The position numbers and the translations under genes are program-made. From an uncultured Actinomycetes bacterium (lineage in GTDB: Bacteria; Actinomycetota; Thermoleophilia; RBG-16-64-13), in contig CAIQPS010000094.1 in NCBI GenBank assembly GCA_903873715.1, positions 1 through 64,000 of the forward strand: a DNA stretch of 64,000 nt, read 5' to 3'. This document shows, piece after piece, positions 18,796 through 27,553 of this stretch; the first letter of the stretch is position 1, and each line of letters starts with the position of its first letter. The notes beneath the pieces are model-generated. The model saw only the letters and a program-made list of their open reading frames with translations, did not search any database and was not told the DNA's origin.

Positions 18796-20103
18796 ATGAG
18801 GGCCAACCTTGTAAGCCCGTCATCTTCACAGTTGTCGTACGCCATCCGCGAGATCGTCGCGTTCGGTGAGGTCGTCCGCCGCCACGGCGTGGATGTCACC
18901 TGGGAGAACATCGGAGACCCCATAGCCAAGGGCGAGAAGGTCGTCCCCTGGATCCGCGACATCGTGCACGAGGTCGTCGAGCTCGAGGACTCCTGGGGCT
19001 ACTGCCCCACCGAGGGCTTCATGGCCGCCCGCGAGGCGCTGGCCGAGCATGTCAACAACCGGTCTGGCGCCCGGGTGGAACCCAAGGACATCATCTTCTT
19101 CAACGGCGTCGCGGATGCGGTGGCCAAGGTCTACGGCTTCCTGAGCGCCCACGCTCGGGTGATCGGCCCGTCGCCGGCGTACAGCACTCATTCCTCGGCC
19201 GAGTCGGCGCACTGCGCCCTGCCGCACATCACCTACGACCTCGACCCCGAGAACGGCTGGATGCCCGACATCGCCGACCTGCGGCGCAAGATCGAGAGCT
19301 ATCCGTCCATCGCCGGGATCCTGATCATCAACCCCAACAACCCCACCGGCGCCGTCTACCCGCCCGAGATCCTCGAGCAGATCGTGGCGCTGGCCCGGGA
19401 GTTCGGGCTGTTCATCATCGCGGACGAGATCTACATCCACATGGTTTTCCCGGGCTGCAACACGGTGCATCTCTCCGAGATAGCCACCGATGTGCCGGCC
19501 CTGGTCATGCGCGGCATCTCCAAGGAACTGCCCTGGCCGGGGTCGCGCTGCGGCTGGCTGGAAGTGCTCAACCGCGACTGCGACCAGAACTTCTCAGCCT
19601 ACGTGGACACAGTCGTGGCGGCCAAGCGCCTCGAGGTGTGCTCCACCAGCGGCCCGCAGCTGACCGTGCCCCGTATCTTCGGCGACCCGCGCTACAGCGG
19701 CCACCTGGAGCAGCGCGCGGCCATGTTCGCCGCCCGTGGGGAGGAGGCCTATCAGGCACTGAGCGCGGTCCCGGGTCTCAAGATCAACCGGGCCCAGGGC
19801 GCCTTCTACATGACGGCCGTGTTCGAGCCGGGCGTGCTGGACGGCGTCAACCGGCTGCCCGTCGCGAACCCGGAACTGAGCGACATCGTGGAGCGGCAGT
19901 GCGTGGGCGCGGCCCTCGACTACCGCTTCGTCTACCACCTGCTGGCCTCCACCGGCATCTGCGTGGTGCCGCTGAGCGGCTTCTGCTCGCCGCACCCGGG
20001 CTTCCGCTTCACCCTGCTGGAGACGGACGACGAGAAGCGGCGGTGGATCTTCAAGACGATGGCCGAGGCGGTCACGGCCTACATCGAGAGCGGCTCCAAG
20101 TAG
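18796..20103 (+). CDS. PLP-dependent aminotransferase class I/II
   Basis: IINPNNPTGAVYPPEIL, IIADEIYIHM, GISKELPWPGSRCGW. Confidence 0.88.
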   Translation: MRANLVSPSSSQLSYAIREIVAFGEVVRRHGVDVTWENIGDPIAKGEKVVPWIRDIVHEVVELEDSWGYCPTEGFMAAREALAEHVNNRSGARVEPKDIIFFNGVADAVAKVYGFLSAHARVIGPSPAYSTHSSAESAHCALPHITYDLDPENGWMPDIADLRRKIESYPSIAGILIINPNNPTGAVYPPEILEQIVALAREFGLFIIADEIYIHMVFPGCNTVHLSEIATDVPALVMRGISKELPWPGSRCGWLEVLNRDCDQNFSAYVDTVVAAKRLEVCSTSGPQLTVPRIFGDPRYSGHLEQRAAMFAARGEEAYQALSAVPGLKINRAQGAFYMTAVFEPGVLDGVNRLPVANPELSDIVERQCVGAALDYRFVYHLLASTGICVVPLSGFCSPHPGFRFTLLETDDEKRRWIFKTMAEAVTAYIESGSK

Positions 20104-20167
20104 ACGGACGGGCCCGGCGGCGCGGCGCAGCCGGGCGGCCATGAGTCTCCGGCCGGCGGGGTGCGGC

Positions 20168-21400
20168 ATGAGGGTCTCTGATAGACCGGACTACAAGTAC
20201 GCGGTGCTGGTGACGGCCGTCCTGGTCGTCTTCGGCGCGCTCGGCCTGTCGCAGTTCAGCTATCCGGCCATCCTGCCGGCCATGCAGGCAGGGCTGCACA
20301 TCGACAACTCGCTCGCGGGGCTCATCGCCACGGCGAACCTGGCCGGCTACCTCATGATGGCCCTCGCGGCCGGCCCTCTGGCGTCGCGCTTCGGGCCCCG
20401 GGCGATCATCACGCTGGGGCTGCTCCTTGCCGCTTGCGGGATGGTGGTGACCGGTGTGGCGGACGGGTTCGCCGTCGCGGCCGCCGGGCGGTTCGTCACC
20501 GGGGTGGGGAGCGCGCTGGCCAGCGTGACGGCCCATCTGTTGCCCACCTACTGGTTCTCGGCGGAGCGGCGTGGGCTGGCCACCGGGGCGCTGCCTCTGG
20601 GTGCGTCGCTGGGGCTGGTGCTGTCCGGTCCGCTGGTACCGCGCCTGGTGGCGAGCTACGGCGCTTCGGGGTGGCGGCTGGCGTGGTTCGTCCTGGCGGG
20701 GATCAGCGCACTCTTCGCCGTCCTCGCCTTCGCGGTGGTGCGCAAGCGGGGGCCGTCGCTCCAGCGGCATCTGGCGGCGGCGAAGACCGCGGCGCAGCGC
20801 GCCGCCGATCGTCGGGCGATCTACCTGTCACCCCGCATCTGGCATCTCAACGCTGTGTACTTCGCGTTCGGCTTCGCCTACACGACCTTCATGACCTTCT
20901 TCACCAAGCGGCTCATCGCGGATGGCGGATATTCGGCGGCGGGAGCTGGCCGGCTCTTCATGGTGATGGGCCTGGTGAGCATCGTGTGCGGCGTCCTGTG
21001 GGGCTCGATATCCGACCGGGTGGGGCGCCGGCGGGCCCTCATCATGATCTTCGGCCTGCAGACGGTGGCCTATCTGCTGTTCGGACTGTGGGCGGCGCCG
21101 GCGGGCTTCACGCTGTCGGCGGTGCTGTTCGGGCTGACCGCCTGGGCGACGCCGGCCATCATGGCGACCATCGCCGGCGAGATCGTCGGGACCACGCTGG
21201 CTCCGGTGGCCTTCGGCTTCCTGACCGCGTTCCAGGGTCTGGGGCAGGCGACCGGCCCGTTCGTCGCAGGCAGTCTGGCCGATGGGCTGTCCTCGTTCAG
21301 GGTGTCGTACCTGGTGGTGGCGGTGATGGTGTTCCTGGCGCTGGTGGGGGCCACGTTGCTGCCACGGCGGAGGCCCGGCCCGGCCGCGACCGGACGGTAG
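20168..21400 (+). CDS. MFS transporter (YbfB/CynX-like)
   Basis: LGLSQFSYPAILPAMQAGLHIDNSLAGLIATANLAGYL. Confidence 0.8.
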   Translation: MRVSDRPDYKYAVLVTAVLVVFGALGLSQFSYPAILPAMQAGLHIDNSLAGLIATANLAGYLMMALAAGPLASRFGPRAIITLGLLLAACGMVVTGVADGFAVAAAGRFVTGVGSALASVTAHLLPTYWFSAERRGLATGALPLGASLGLVLSGPLVPRLVASYGASGWRLAWFVLAGISALFAVLAFAVVRKRGPSLQRHLAAAKTAAQRAADRRAIYLSPRIWHLNAVYFAFGFAYTTFMTFFTKRLIADGGYSAAGAGRLFMVMGLVSIVCGVLWGSISDRVGRRRALIMIFGLQTVAYLLFGLWAAPAGFTLSAVLFGLTAWATPAIMATIAGEIVGTTLAPVAFGFLTAFQGLGQATGPFVAGSLADGLSSFRVSYLVVAVMVFLALVGATLLPRRRPGPAATGR

Positions 21401-21445
21401 CGCCGGCCCCTGGGCGCGTGGCTGCGGCGCCGCCGGGTGGCCTGC

Positions 21446-22336
21446 TCAGTAGCGGTAGAGCGCGTCACACTCCTCGCGCAGCACGCCGCCCACCACGTCC
21501 ACCACCCGCGGCGACTTCTCCGCCATCTCCTTGGCGCTCACCAGGATGCGGCTGCGGCCCATGGCCGCCGTGTCCGCGATGGACGAGCCGTACATGATGG
21601 TCGTGATGCCCGCCCAGACCGCCAGACCGCTGCACATCGGACAGGGCTCGCACGTGGACACGAGCAGGGCGCCGGTGAGGTCGGGGCTGCCCCATTCCTG
21701 GATGGCCGCGAGGATGGCCGAGTGTTCGGCGTGCAGGCTGGGGTCGCCTGCGGTCATGCCGGTGTCGTGCGCCCGGGAAAGCTCCCGGCCGCCCATGAGC
21801 ACCACCGCCCCGTAACCCTTGTTGCCCTCCGCTTTCGCCACCCGGGCCTCGGCGATGGCTGCGCGCATCGCCCCCTCCACGTCCACCCGCACGATCGTCT
21901 CCCGGCAGTGCGGACCATGCGGCCGGATCGCCTCGTAATCGCGGACGAAGCGCAGCCGCGGGTCTAGGCGGCTGAGGAAGGTCTGCACCGGCCGCTCGGA
22001 GACCGCCCGGCACACCTCCCGGGTGTCCAGCCCCAGGATGCGGCAGGCATCCAGCGTGGGGCACGGGTTCGCGGACAGCCAGACGATGCGGTCCTCGCCC
22101 TCTTCCACTACCTGCAACTGCTCGGGCGTGCGGCCCATGTAGTCGTAGAAGAACAGCTCGAAGGCCTGGCGCGGCGAGACCGGGGTGACCGGCAGCGCGT
22201 CGCCCTTGCGCGGCAGGTGGCCATGGGCGGTCAACCAGGCGAGGCGCCTCTCGTTCCGCCGCTGCTCGACCGGGCCGTAGTCGCCGGTCCGCAGATCGGC
22301 GATCTCGCGCTCCAGGGCTTCTTCGAAGGGGCTCAT
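21446..22336 (-). CDS. Nucleoside/CMP-type deaminase with an N-terminal extension domain
   Basis: LHAEHSAILAA and STCEPCPMCSGLAVWAGI zinc deaminase motifs; ~160-aa N-terminal region with conserved-looking Cys (CPTLDACRILG, EVCRAVSE, HGPHCRETI). Confidence 0.8.
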   Translation of the reverse strand: MSPFEEALEREIADLRTGDYGPVEQRRNERRLAWLTAHGHLPRKGDALPVTPVSPRQAFELFFYDYMGRTPEQLQVVEEGEDRIVWLSANPCPTLDACRILGLDTREVCRAVSERPVQTFLSRLDPRLRFVRDYEAIRPHGPHCRETIVRVDVEGAMRAAIAEARVAKAEGNKGYGAVVLMGGRELSRAHDTGMTAGDPSLHAEHSAILAAIQEWGSPDLTGALLVSTCEPCPMCSGLAVWAGITTIMYGSSIADTAAMGRSRILVSAKEMAEKSPRVVDVVGGVLREECDALYRY

Positions 22337-22842
22337 GGTCCGGCCTTCCCGGCCGCCGGGGCTTCGCCCGCGGCTGCCGTCTCGTCGACGCTCTCCACCA
22401 GCTCGACGCAGATCCCGTCGGGATCGCGGAAGTAGCACCAGCGCCATACCGGGCGGCCGGGGTCGCGGACGGTCCTCACCGACGTGTGGAAGCGGACCCC
22501 CGCTGCCTGCAGGCGGCGGTACTCGCGCTCGATGTCCCGGGTCAGGATGGCCAGGTGGCCGGAGCCGGCCACAGATGGGTCGCCATGATAGGGCCGCGAC
22601 GCCGGGTCGACGTACTGGATGAACTCCACGCGCAGGCCGCCCAGCGCCATGTCGGCGATGAGGAGCTCGGCGGCGGCTTCCTCTTCAGGCGCAGCCGTGC
22701 CGAACAACGCCGTTCCCAGGTCGGCGCTCCGCCGGTGCTTGCGGCCCACCACGTCCATCCCCAGGACGTCCCGGTAGAACGCCACGGTCCGTTCCAGGTC
22801 GGTGACGGTGTAGCTCACATGGTGGACGCCGAGTATCGCCAC
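22333..22842 (-). CDS. VOC family (glyoxalase-like) protein
   Basis: LGVHHVSYTVTDLERTVAFYRDVLGM, WCYFRDPDGICVELVE. Confidence 0.88.
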   Translation of the reverse strand: MAILGVHHVSYTVTDLERTVAFYRDVLGMDVVGRKHRRSADLGTALFGTAAPEEEAAAELLIADMALGGLRVEFIQYVDPASRPYHGDPSVAGSGHLAILTRDIEREYRRLQAAGVRFHTSVRTVRDPGRPVWRWCYFRDPDGICVELVESVDETAAAGEAPAAGKAGP

Positions 22843-22890
22843 GCGACGGACCTCCGGATAGGGACTGCGGACCTGATTCTACCGCTCGTC

Positions 22891-23286
22891 TCAGCGTATG
22901 CCGGAGTCGTAGTCCACTTTCAGCGAGGTGACGAGGCCGGGTGAGACGCCGAACTCCTGGGGTGCCGGCGCGCTCAGATTGCTGCCCACCTGCGGTACCA
23001 GCCTGTAGCGCCCGGACGGCAGCTCCACCTTGAAGTAGCCGTTGGCGTCCGAGGTCACGATGGTCACCGTCTTCCCGTCCGCCGCCCGCTCGATCTTGAG
23101 GGTGGCCGAGTAGGGTCTGTCGTTGACGACCCCGGGCTGCTCCACCGGCGACACCGGCCCTATGCGGACGTCGCCCTGCACCCAGCCGGGCGGCGCCGGT
23201 GCCTCGCCACAGCCCAGCAGCGCGGCACTCAGCAGCGCGAGTGCTGCGAGAGCCATCCCCACACATGCCGATCGAAGAGACTTCAT
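22891..23286 (-). CDS. Small lipoprotein with carboxypeptidase-regulatory-like fold
   Basis: Signal peptide with LLGCGE lipobox; VTIVTSDANGYFKVELPSGRYRLVPQ; good SD (GGGGGAAG). Confidence 0.65.
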   Translation of the reverse strand: MKSLRSACVGMALAALALLSAALLGCGEAPAPPGWVQGDVRIGPVSPVEQPGVVNDRPYSATLKIERAADGKTVTIVTSDANGYFKVELPSGRYRLVPQVGSNLSAPAPQEFGVSPGLVTSLKVDYDSGIR

Positions 23287-23326
23287 GCTCTATCTTCCCC
23301 CCGTCTTGCCGGGTATCCTGGCCCGG

Positions 23327-24235
23327 ATGAACGATAGCATCCGTAAGAACAGAGCCGCCGGTGTGGCCATCAGCGTCTCGGCCTACGTGGTCGCCCTGGT
23401 CGTCGCCGTCCTCGCGGTCCGGGCCACCGGACTGTCCGGCGCGCTCGTCCAGACCGCCCTCGGGACCCTCGTGGCCACCGTAGTCATCTTCGTCTTCTCG
23501 GTGGCGCTCGACAACTCCAGCATGTACGACCCGTATTGGAGCGTGCAGCCGGTGGCCATCGCCGGATACTACGTCTGGACCGGCTGGGGCGCCGTCGGCG
23601 GCCGCCTCATCCTGGTGACCGTCCTCATGGTGCTCTACTCCGTCCGCCTGACCGGCAACTTCTACCGCGACTGGCCGGGCCTCTCCAAGGAGGATTTCCG
23701 CTACGTCGGCTTCCGTCGCAGTTCAGGACGGTTCTACTGGCCGGTGAGTTTCCTGGGGATCCACCTGTTCCCGACCATCATGGTGTTCCTCGGCTGCCTG
23801 CCGGTGTACGCGGTGTCCCGCGAGGGCGGGGATGGGTTGGGCTGGCTCGACGCTCTCGGCGCCATCGTGGTGATGGGAGCCGTGGTCCTGGCCTTCGTCG
23901 CCGACGAGCAGATGCGGGCGTTCCGCGACGTGCCGGCCAACCGGGGCCGCTCCATCCGCAGCGGTCTATGGGCGTACAGCCGCCATCCCAACTATCTCGG
24001 CGAGATCTCCACCTGGTGGGGGCTCTGGCTGATCGCGCTGGCGGCTTCGCCCGGCTACTGGTGGACCGTCGCCGGCGCTGCCGCGATAACGGTGATGTTC
24101 GTGTTCATCAGCGTCCCGATGATGGAGAAGCGGGCCCTCGCCACGAGGGAGGGCTATGCCGAGTACCGGGCCCGGACACCGATGCTCCTGCCCCGGCTGC
24201 GCAGCAAGTCTGAGGCAGCCGGCGCCGCGGACTGA
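23327..24235 (+). CDS. DUF1295 / steroid 5-alpha-reductase-like membrane protein
   Basis: YDPYWSVQPVAIAGYYVWTG, RSIRSGLWAYSRHPNYLGEISTWWGLWL; start may be at 23285. Confidence 0.85.
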   Translation: MNDSIRKNRAAGVAISVSAYVVALVVAVLAVRATGLSGALVQTALGTLVATVVIFVFSVALDNSSMYDPYWSVQPVAIAGYYVWTGWGAVGGRLILVTVLMVLYSVRLTGNFYRDWPGLSKEDFRYVGFRRSSGRFYWPVSFLGIHLFPTIMVFLGCLPVYAVSREGGDGLGWLDALGAIVVMGAVVLAFVADEQMRAFRDVPANRGRSIRSGLWAYSRHPNYLGEISTWWGLWLIALAASPGYWWTVAGAAAITVMFVFISVPMMEKRALATREGYAEYRARTPMLLPRLRSKSEAAGAAD

Positions 24236-24299
24236 CGCGCGGTGCGAGGCGGCGGCCCGCCTTCGCGTAGACGCATCCCGGGCCCAGCGGGGCCGCGGG

Positions 24300-24764
24300 C
24301 TACTTCTTCTCCCAGTCCTCTCCCACCTCGACCGTCGTCGCGTGCAGCGACTTGTTGATGTCGCGCACGAAGAAGAGCAGAGAGGCGATGAGGCACAGCA
24401 TGCTTATGATGAAGAACGCCACCACCAGCCAGGCGATGGCGACGTGGAACAGCGCGGTGATGAACAGGGTGATGACCACGAGTGCGTCGAACAGCACGCA
24501 GATGCCGGCCAGGAGGATGGCCATCCGGATGAGCCGAGCCCTGTCCCCGAGGATCTTCAACTGGGTGTGAGCGGCCGCCTCCGCCTGCCCCTCCGCCGTC
24601 CGTGCCTGGTGGGCGAGCAGCCGGGACCGGTCGACCACGCGGCCCAGCCGGTTGGTCATGGTGAGGAGCAGAAGCCCGACCCCGGATATCACTACCACCG
24701 GGCCGACGGCGCTCTGCAGCGCGGGGAGCAGCTGGGATGTCTCCAGAGTGTCGAGCATGTTCAC
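24300..24764 (-). CDS. DUF2721-like membrane protein
   Basis: AVGPVVVISGVGLLLLTMTNRLGRVVDRSRLL; ATGA overlap with upstream gene. Confidence 0.75.
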   Translation of the reverse strand: MNMLDTLETSQLLPALQSAVGPVVVISGVGLLLLTMTNRLGRVVDRSRLLAHQARTAEGQAEAAAHTQLKILGDRARLIRMAILLAGICVLFDALVVITLFITALFHVAIAWLVVAFFIISMLCLIASLLFFVRDINKSLHATTVEVGEDWEKK

Positions 24765-25279
24765 TCCACCAGGTCGAGGGCCTTTTTAACCCAGTAGTCC
24801 GTGGTCGAGGCCGCCCATTCCCGCACCTGGGTGACGGTGAGGCCGGTCTGCTGCGGCGCCGGCCGCGACTCGACCTGCATGCCGGGGTGGAGGGCCCACC
24901 AGTAGGCGGCCGAGCCGTCCACGGCCGGGTCCCAGTCGCCGCTGAGCTGGGCCGCCCACGCCTCGCGCTGGGCCCTCATGGCGTCCACCGCGTTCCCGAC
25001 GATGAGCTGCAGGCGGGTCTCCGCCGGGTTGGTTATGGCCATGTTGTTGACCTCGGACATGGCGACGGTGAGGGTCTTGCCGAACGCGTCGTAGGCCGCC
25101 TCTCCACTGCCGGTAGCCGCCGCCTGGGCCTCGGCCAGGGCGGCCACGGTGACCGTACCGCCCTTGCCTGGGTCGATGATCCCCGCCTCCTTCTGGTAGC
25201 TCGACATGACGAGCGTGACCACGGCGATCAGGATGATCACCACGGGGAGCAGGATCCAGCCTAGACGCTTCTTTTGCAT
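24761..25279 (-). CDS. Hypothetical membrane-anchored protein
   Basis: N-terminal TM (LGWILLPVVIILIAVVTLVMSS); operonic overlap with DUF2721 gene. Confidence 0.6.
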   Translation of the reverse strand: MQKKRLGWILLPVVIILIAVVTLVMSSYQKEAGIIDPGKGGTVTVAALAEAQAAATGSGEAAYDAFGKTLTVAMSEVNNMAITNPAETRLQLIVGNAVDAMRAQREAWAAQLSGDWDPAVDGSAAYWWALHPGMQVESRPAPQQTGLTVTQVREWAASTTDYWVKKALDLVE

Positions 25280-25299
25280 ACGGTGCGATAATAGCCCTT

Positions 25300-25956
25300 A
25301 TGAGCGATTGGGAACTGGAATCTCCCGCAAATCAGGCTTCTTCGGAGCAGCGGTCCGCCGGGCGCACCGGCGGCGGTCCGGGGGCGCGGCGTACAGCGGG
25401 CTCCCCGCCGCCCGCGAGCCCGGGCGCTACCGCGCCTCAGACGCCGTCTCCCGCCCGAAAGCGGAAGCCGTTCCCCTTCGCCTGGCTGGGCATAGCGGCC
25501 ATCGCGCTCCTCATCGGCCTGATGGCAGGGTTCTTCATCGGCCGGTCGCAGTCTTCGGAATCCACCACCGCGCTGCTCAGCGCGAACGCCCGCATGGCCG
25601 AACTACAGTCCGCCCTCACGCGTTCGGAAGACCGCAACGAGGCCTACTACCGGCAGATATCCGGCCTCAAGACCGAATTGGAGCAGGCCACGGCCTCCAC
25701 CTCCACCACCATCGGCCCGAGCGGTCACCGCGACAGCTACTCGGACGGCGTCTATCTGGTGGGCAAGGACATCCCCGCCGGCACCTACAAGGGCGTGGTC
25801 AACGGCGCTCTCGGCTATTGGGCGCGGCTCAAGGGGACCGACGGCTCGATCTCGTCGATCATCGAGAACGCCATCCCCAAGGGCCCGTTCGTCCTCACCC
25901 TCGCCTCGGCCGACATGGCCGTCGAACTGCGCGGGGTCACGCTCACCCCGCAATGA
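25300..25956 (+). CDS. Hypothetical protein, Pro-rich N-terminus, single TM, C-terminal DGVYLVGKDIPAGTYKG domain
   Basis: TM AWLGIAAIALLIGLMAGFFIG; coiled region; beta-rich C-terminal domain. Confidence 0.65.
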   Translation: MSDWELESPANQASSEQRSAGRTGGGPGARRTAGSPPPASPGATAPQTPSPARKRKPFPFAWLGIAAIALLIGLMAGFFIGRSQSSESTTALLSANARMAELQSALTRSEDRNEAYYRQISGLKTELEQATASTSTTIGPSGHRDSYSDGVYLVGKDIPAGTYKGVVNGALGYWARLKGTDGSISSIIENAIPKGPFVLTLASADMAVELRGVTLTPQ

Positions 25957-25991
25957 CCCGCGCGCCCGGCCGCTGAGCAGCCGAGCCGGGG

Positions 25992-26351
25992 CTAGCGGCA
26001 GAAGCCTATCGTCGCGGCGTAGAACTTGGCGCCGAGCCCGCCCAGCAACTCTTTGACTTCCGCGTTCGGGTCGCCGAGCACGATCATCTCCTGCAGGGGC
26101 GAGATCGCCAGCATGTCGTGCAGCTTGGGGCCCAGGCCCTTGAAGTGCAGCAGGAAGTCCTCGGAGCTGCCGTAGTACTCGTTGAGATAGCAGCTGGTAC
26201 CGGCCTCGTCGACGAACCACTCGTAGCCCAGCGTGGTGGGCTCGTTCTCTTCCACGCCGCAGGTGAGCGCTTCGGCCAACTTCTTGAACTCGTCGAGCTT
26301 GCCCGGCATGATGCCCTGGCGGACGATCAGACGTATCGAACCAGCTGCCAT
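25992..26351 (-). CDS. Antibiotic biosynthesis monooxygenase-like (ABM fold) protein
   Basis: IRLIVRQGIMPGKLDEFKKLAEAL ... EPTTLGYEWFVDE. Confidence 0.65.
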   Translation of the reverse strand: MAAGSIRLIVRQGIMPGKLDEFKKLAEALTCGVEENEPTTLGYEWFVDEAGTSCYLNEYYGSSEDFLLHFKGLGPKLHDMLAISPLQEMIVLGDPNAEVKELLGGLGAKFYAATIGFCR

Positions 26352-26515
26352 CGGATGTCTCCTTCAGGTGTGTGGGACACGGCCGGCCAGCGCCGCTCGA
26401 AGCGGGCGGCCGGGGCTCTCCATGCTAGCAGCGTGGTGCGCCGGGGTCGAGAGGGGGTACACTTGCCGCGTGAATGGGCACGGTGGCCTGGGGTGAACGG
26501 AGCAGGGAGGACGGA

Positions 26516-27454
26516 GTGGCCGAGCTTATCGACATCGCGATCGTGGGCGGGGGACCGGCGGGTCTGACCGCGGCTATCTACGGCGCGAGGGCGAAGATGA
26601 ACACCGCCGTCTTCGAGACGGCCTTCCCCGGAGGCCAGATCGTCTCCGCTTCGTGGGTCGAGAACTATCCCGGCTTCCCGGATGGGGTGAGCGGCGCCGA
26701 TCTCGGCGACCTCTTCGCCAAGCAGGCCGAGAACGCCGGAGCCGTGTTCCACAACCTCTCCCCGGTCGAAGCCATCCGCCGGGAGGGCGACCACTTCGTG
26801 CTCACCGTCGGCAAGGACGAAGTCCCGTCCCGCGTGGTCATCCTGGCCACCGGCGCCATCCCGAAGAAGCTGGGCATCCCCGGCGAGGCCGATTTCACCG
26901 GCCGCGGAGTGTCCTGGTGCGCCACCTGCGACGGCCCGCTCTATCGCGGCAAGACCGTTGCGGTCATCGGCGGCGGTGACTCCGCCACCCAGGAAGCCCT
27001 CTATCTCACCAAGATCGCGGACCAGGTGCACCTCATCCACCGCCGGGAGGAGCTGCGGGCCACCCAGTGTCTGCAGGACGAGTGCTTCTTCCACCCGCAG
27101 ATAGAGATGCACCTCAACTACAACATCCTCGAGATCACCGGCGAGAACGGCAAGGTCGCGGGCGTGCGCCTGCGTTCCAAGGCCGACGATACCGAGAAGC
27201 TCATCCCGGTCGACGGCGTGTTCGAGTTCGTCGGGGTGGATGCCAAGAGCGAGCTTGTCAAAGACCTCTGCGACCTGGACGCGGCCGGCTTCGTGAAGGT
27301 CGACCTGAACGGCGCCACGTCGTGCCCCGGCCTCTATGCCGCCGGTGACGTCACCATATACGAGCTCAAACAGGTGGTCACCGCCTGCGCCCGCGGGGCG
27401 TTCGCGGCGTTCCATGCGGCCCACTGGCTGGAGACGCGCGGGCGCGGAGCCTGA
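26516..27454 (+). CDS. trxB: Thioredoxin-disulfide reductase
   Basis: IVGGGPAGLTAAIYGARA, WCATCDGPLY (CxxC), VAVIGGGDSATQEALYL, GLYAAGDV. Confidence 0.92.
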   Translation: MAELIDIAIVGGGPAGLTAAIYGARAKMNTAVFETAFPGGQIVSASWVENYPGFPDGVSGADLGDLFAKQAENAGAVFHNLSPVEAIRREGDHFVLTVGKDEVPSRVVILATGAIPKKLGIPGEADFTGRGVSWCATCDGPLYRGKTVAVIGGGDSATQEALYLTKIADQVHLIHRREELRATQCLQDECFFHPQIEMHLNYNILEITGENGKVAGVRLRSKADDTEKLIPVDGVFEFVGVDAKSELVKDLCDLDAAGFVKVDLNGATSCPGLYAAGDVTIYELKQVVTACARGAFAAFHAAHWLETRGRGA

Positions 27455-27553
27455 GCCACCCGGCCCGAGCGGCCGGTATAGCGGGACCTCCGGCGCCACC
27501 GGGCGGCGAAGCACATCCGACGGCGAAACGCGGCCGACGGCGCCGCTGCTACG

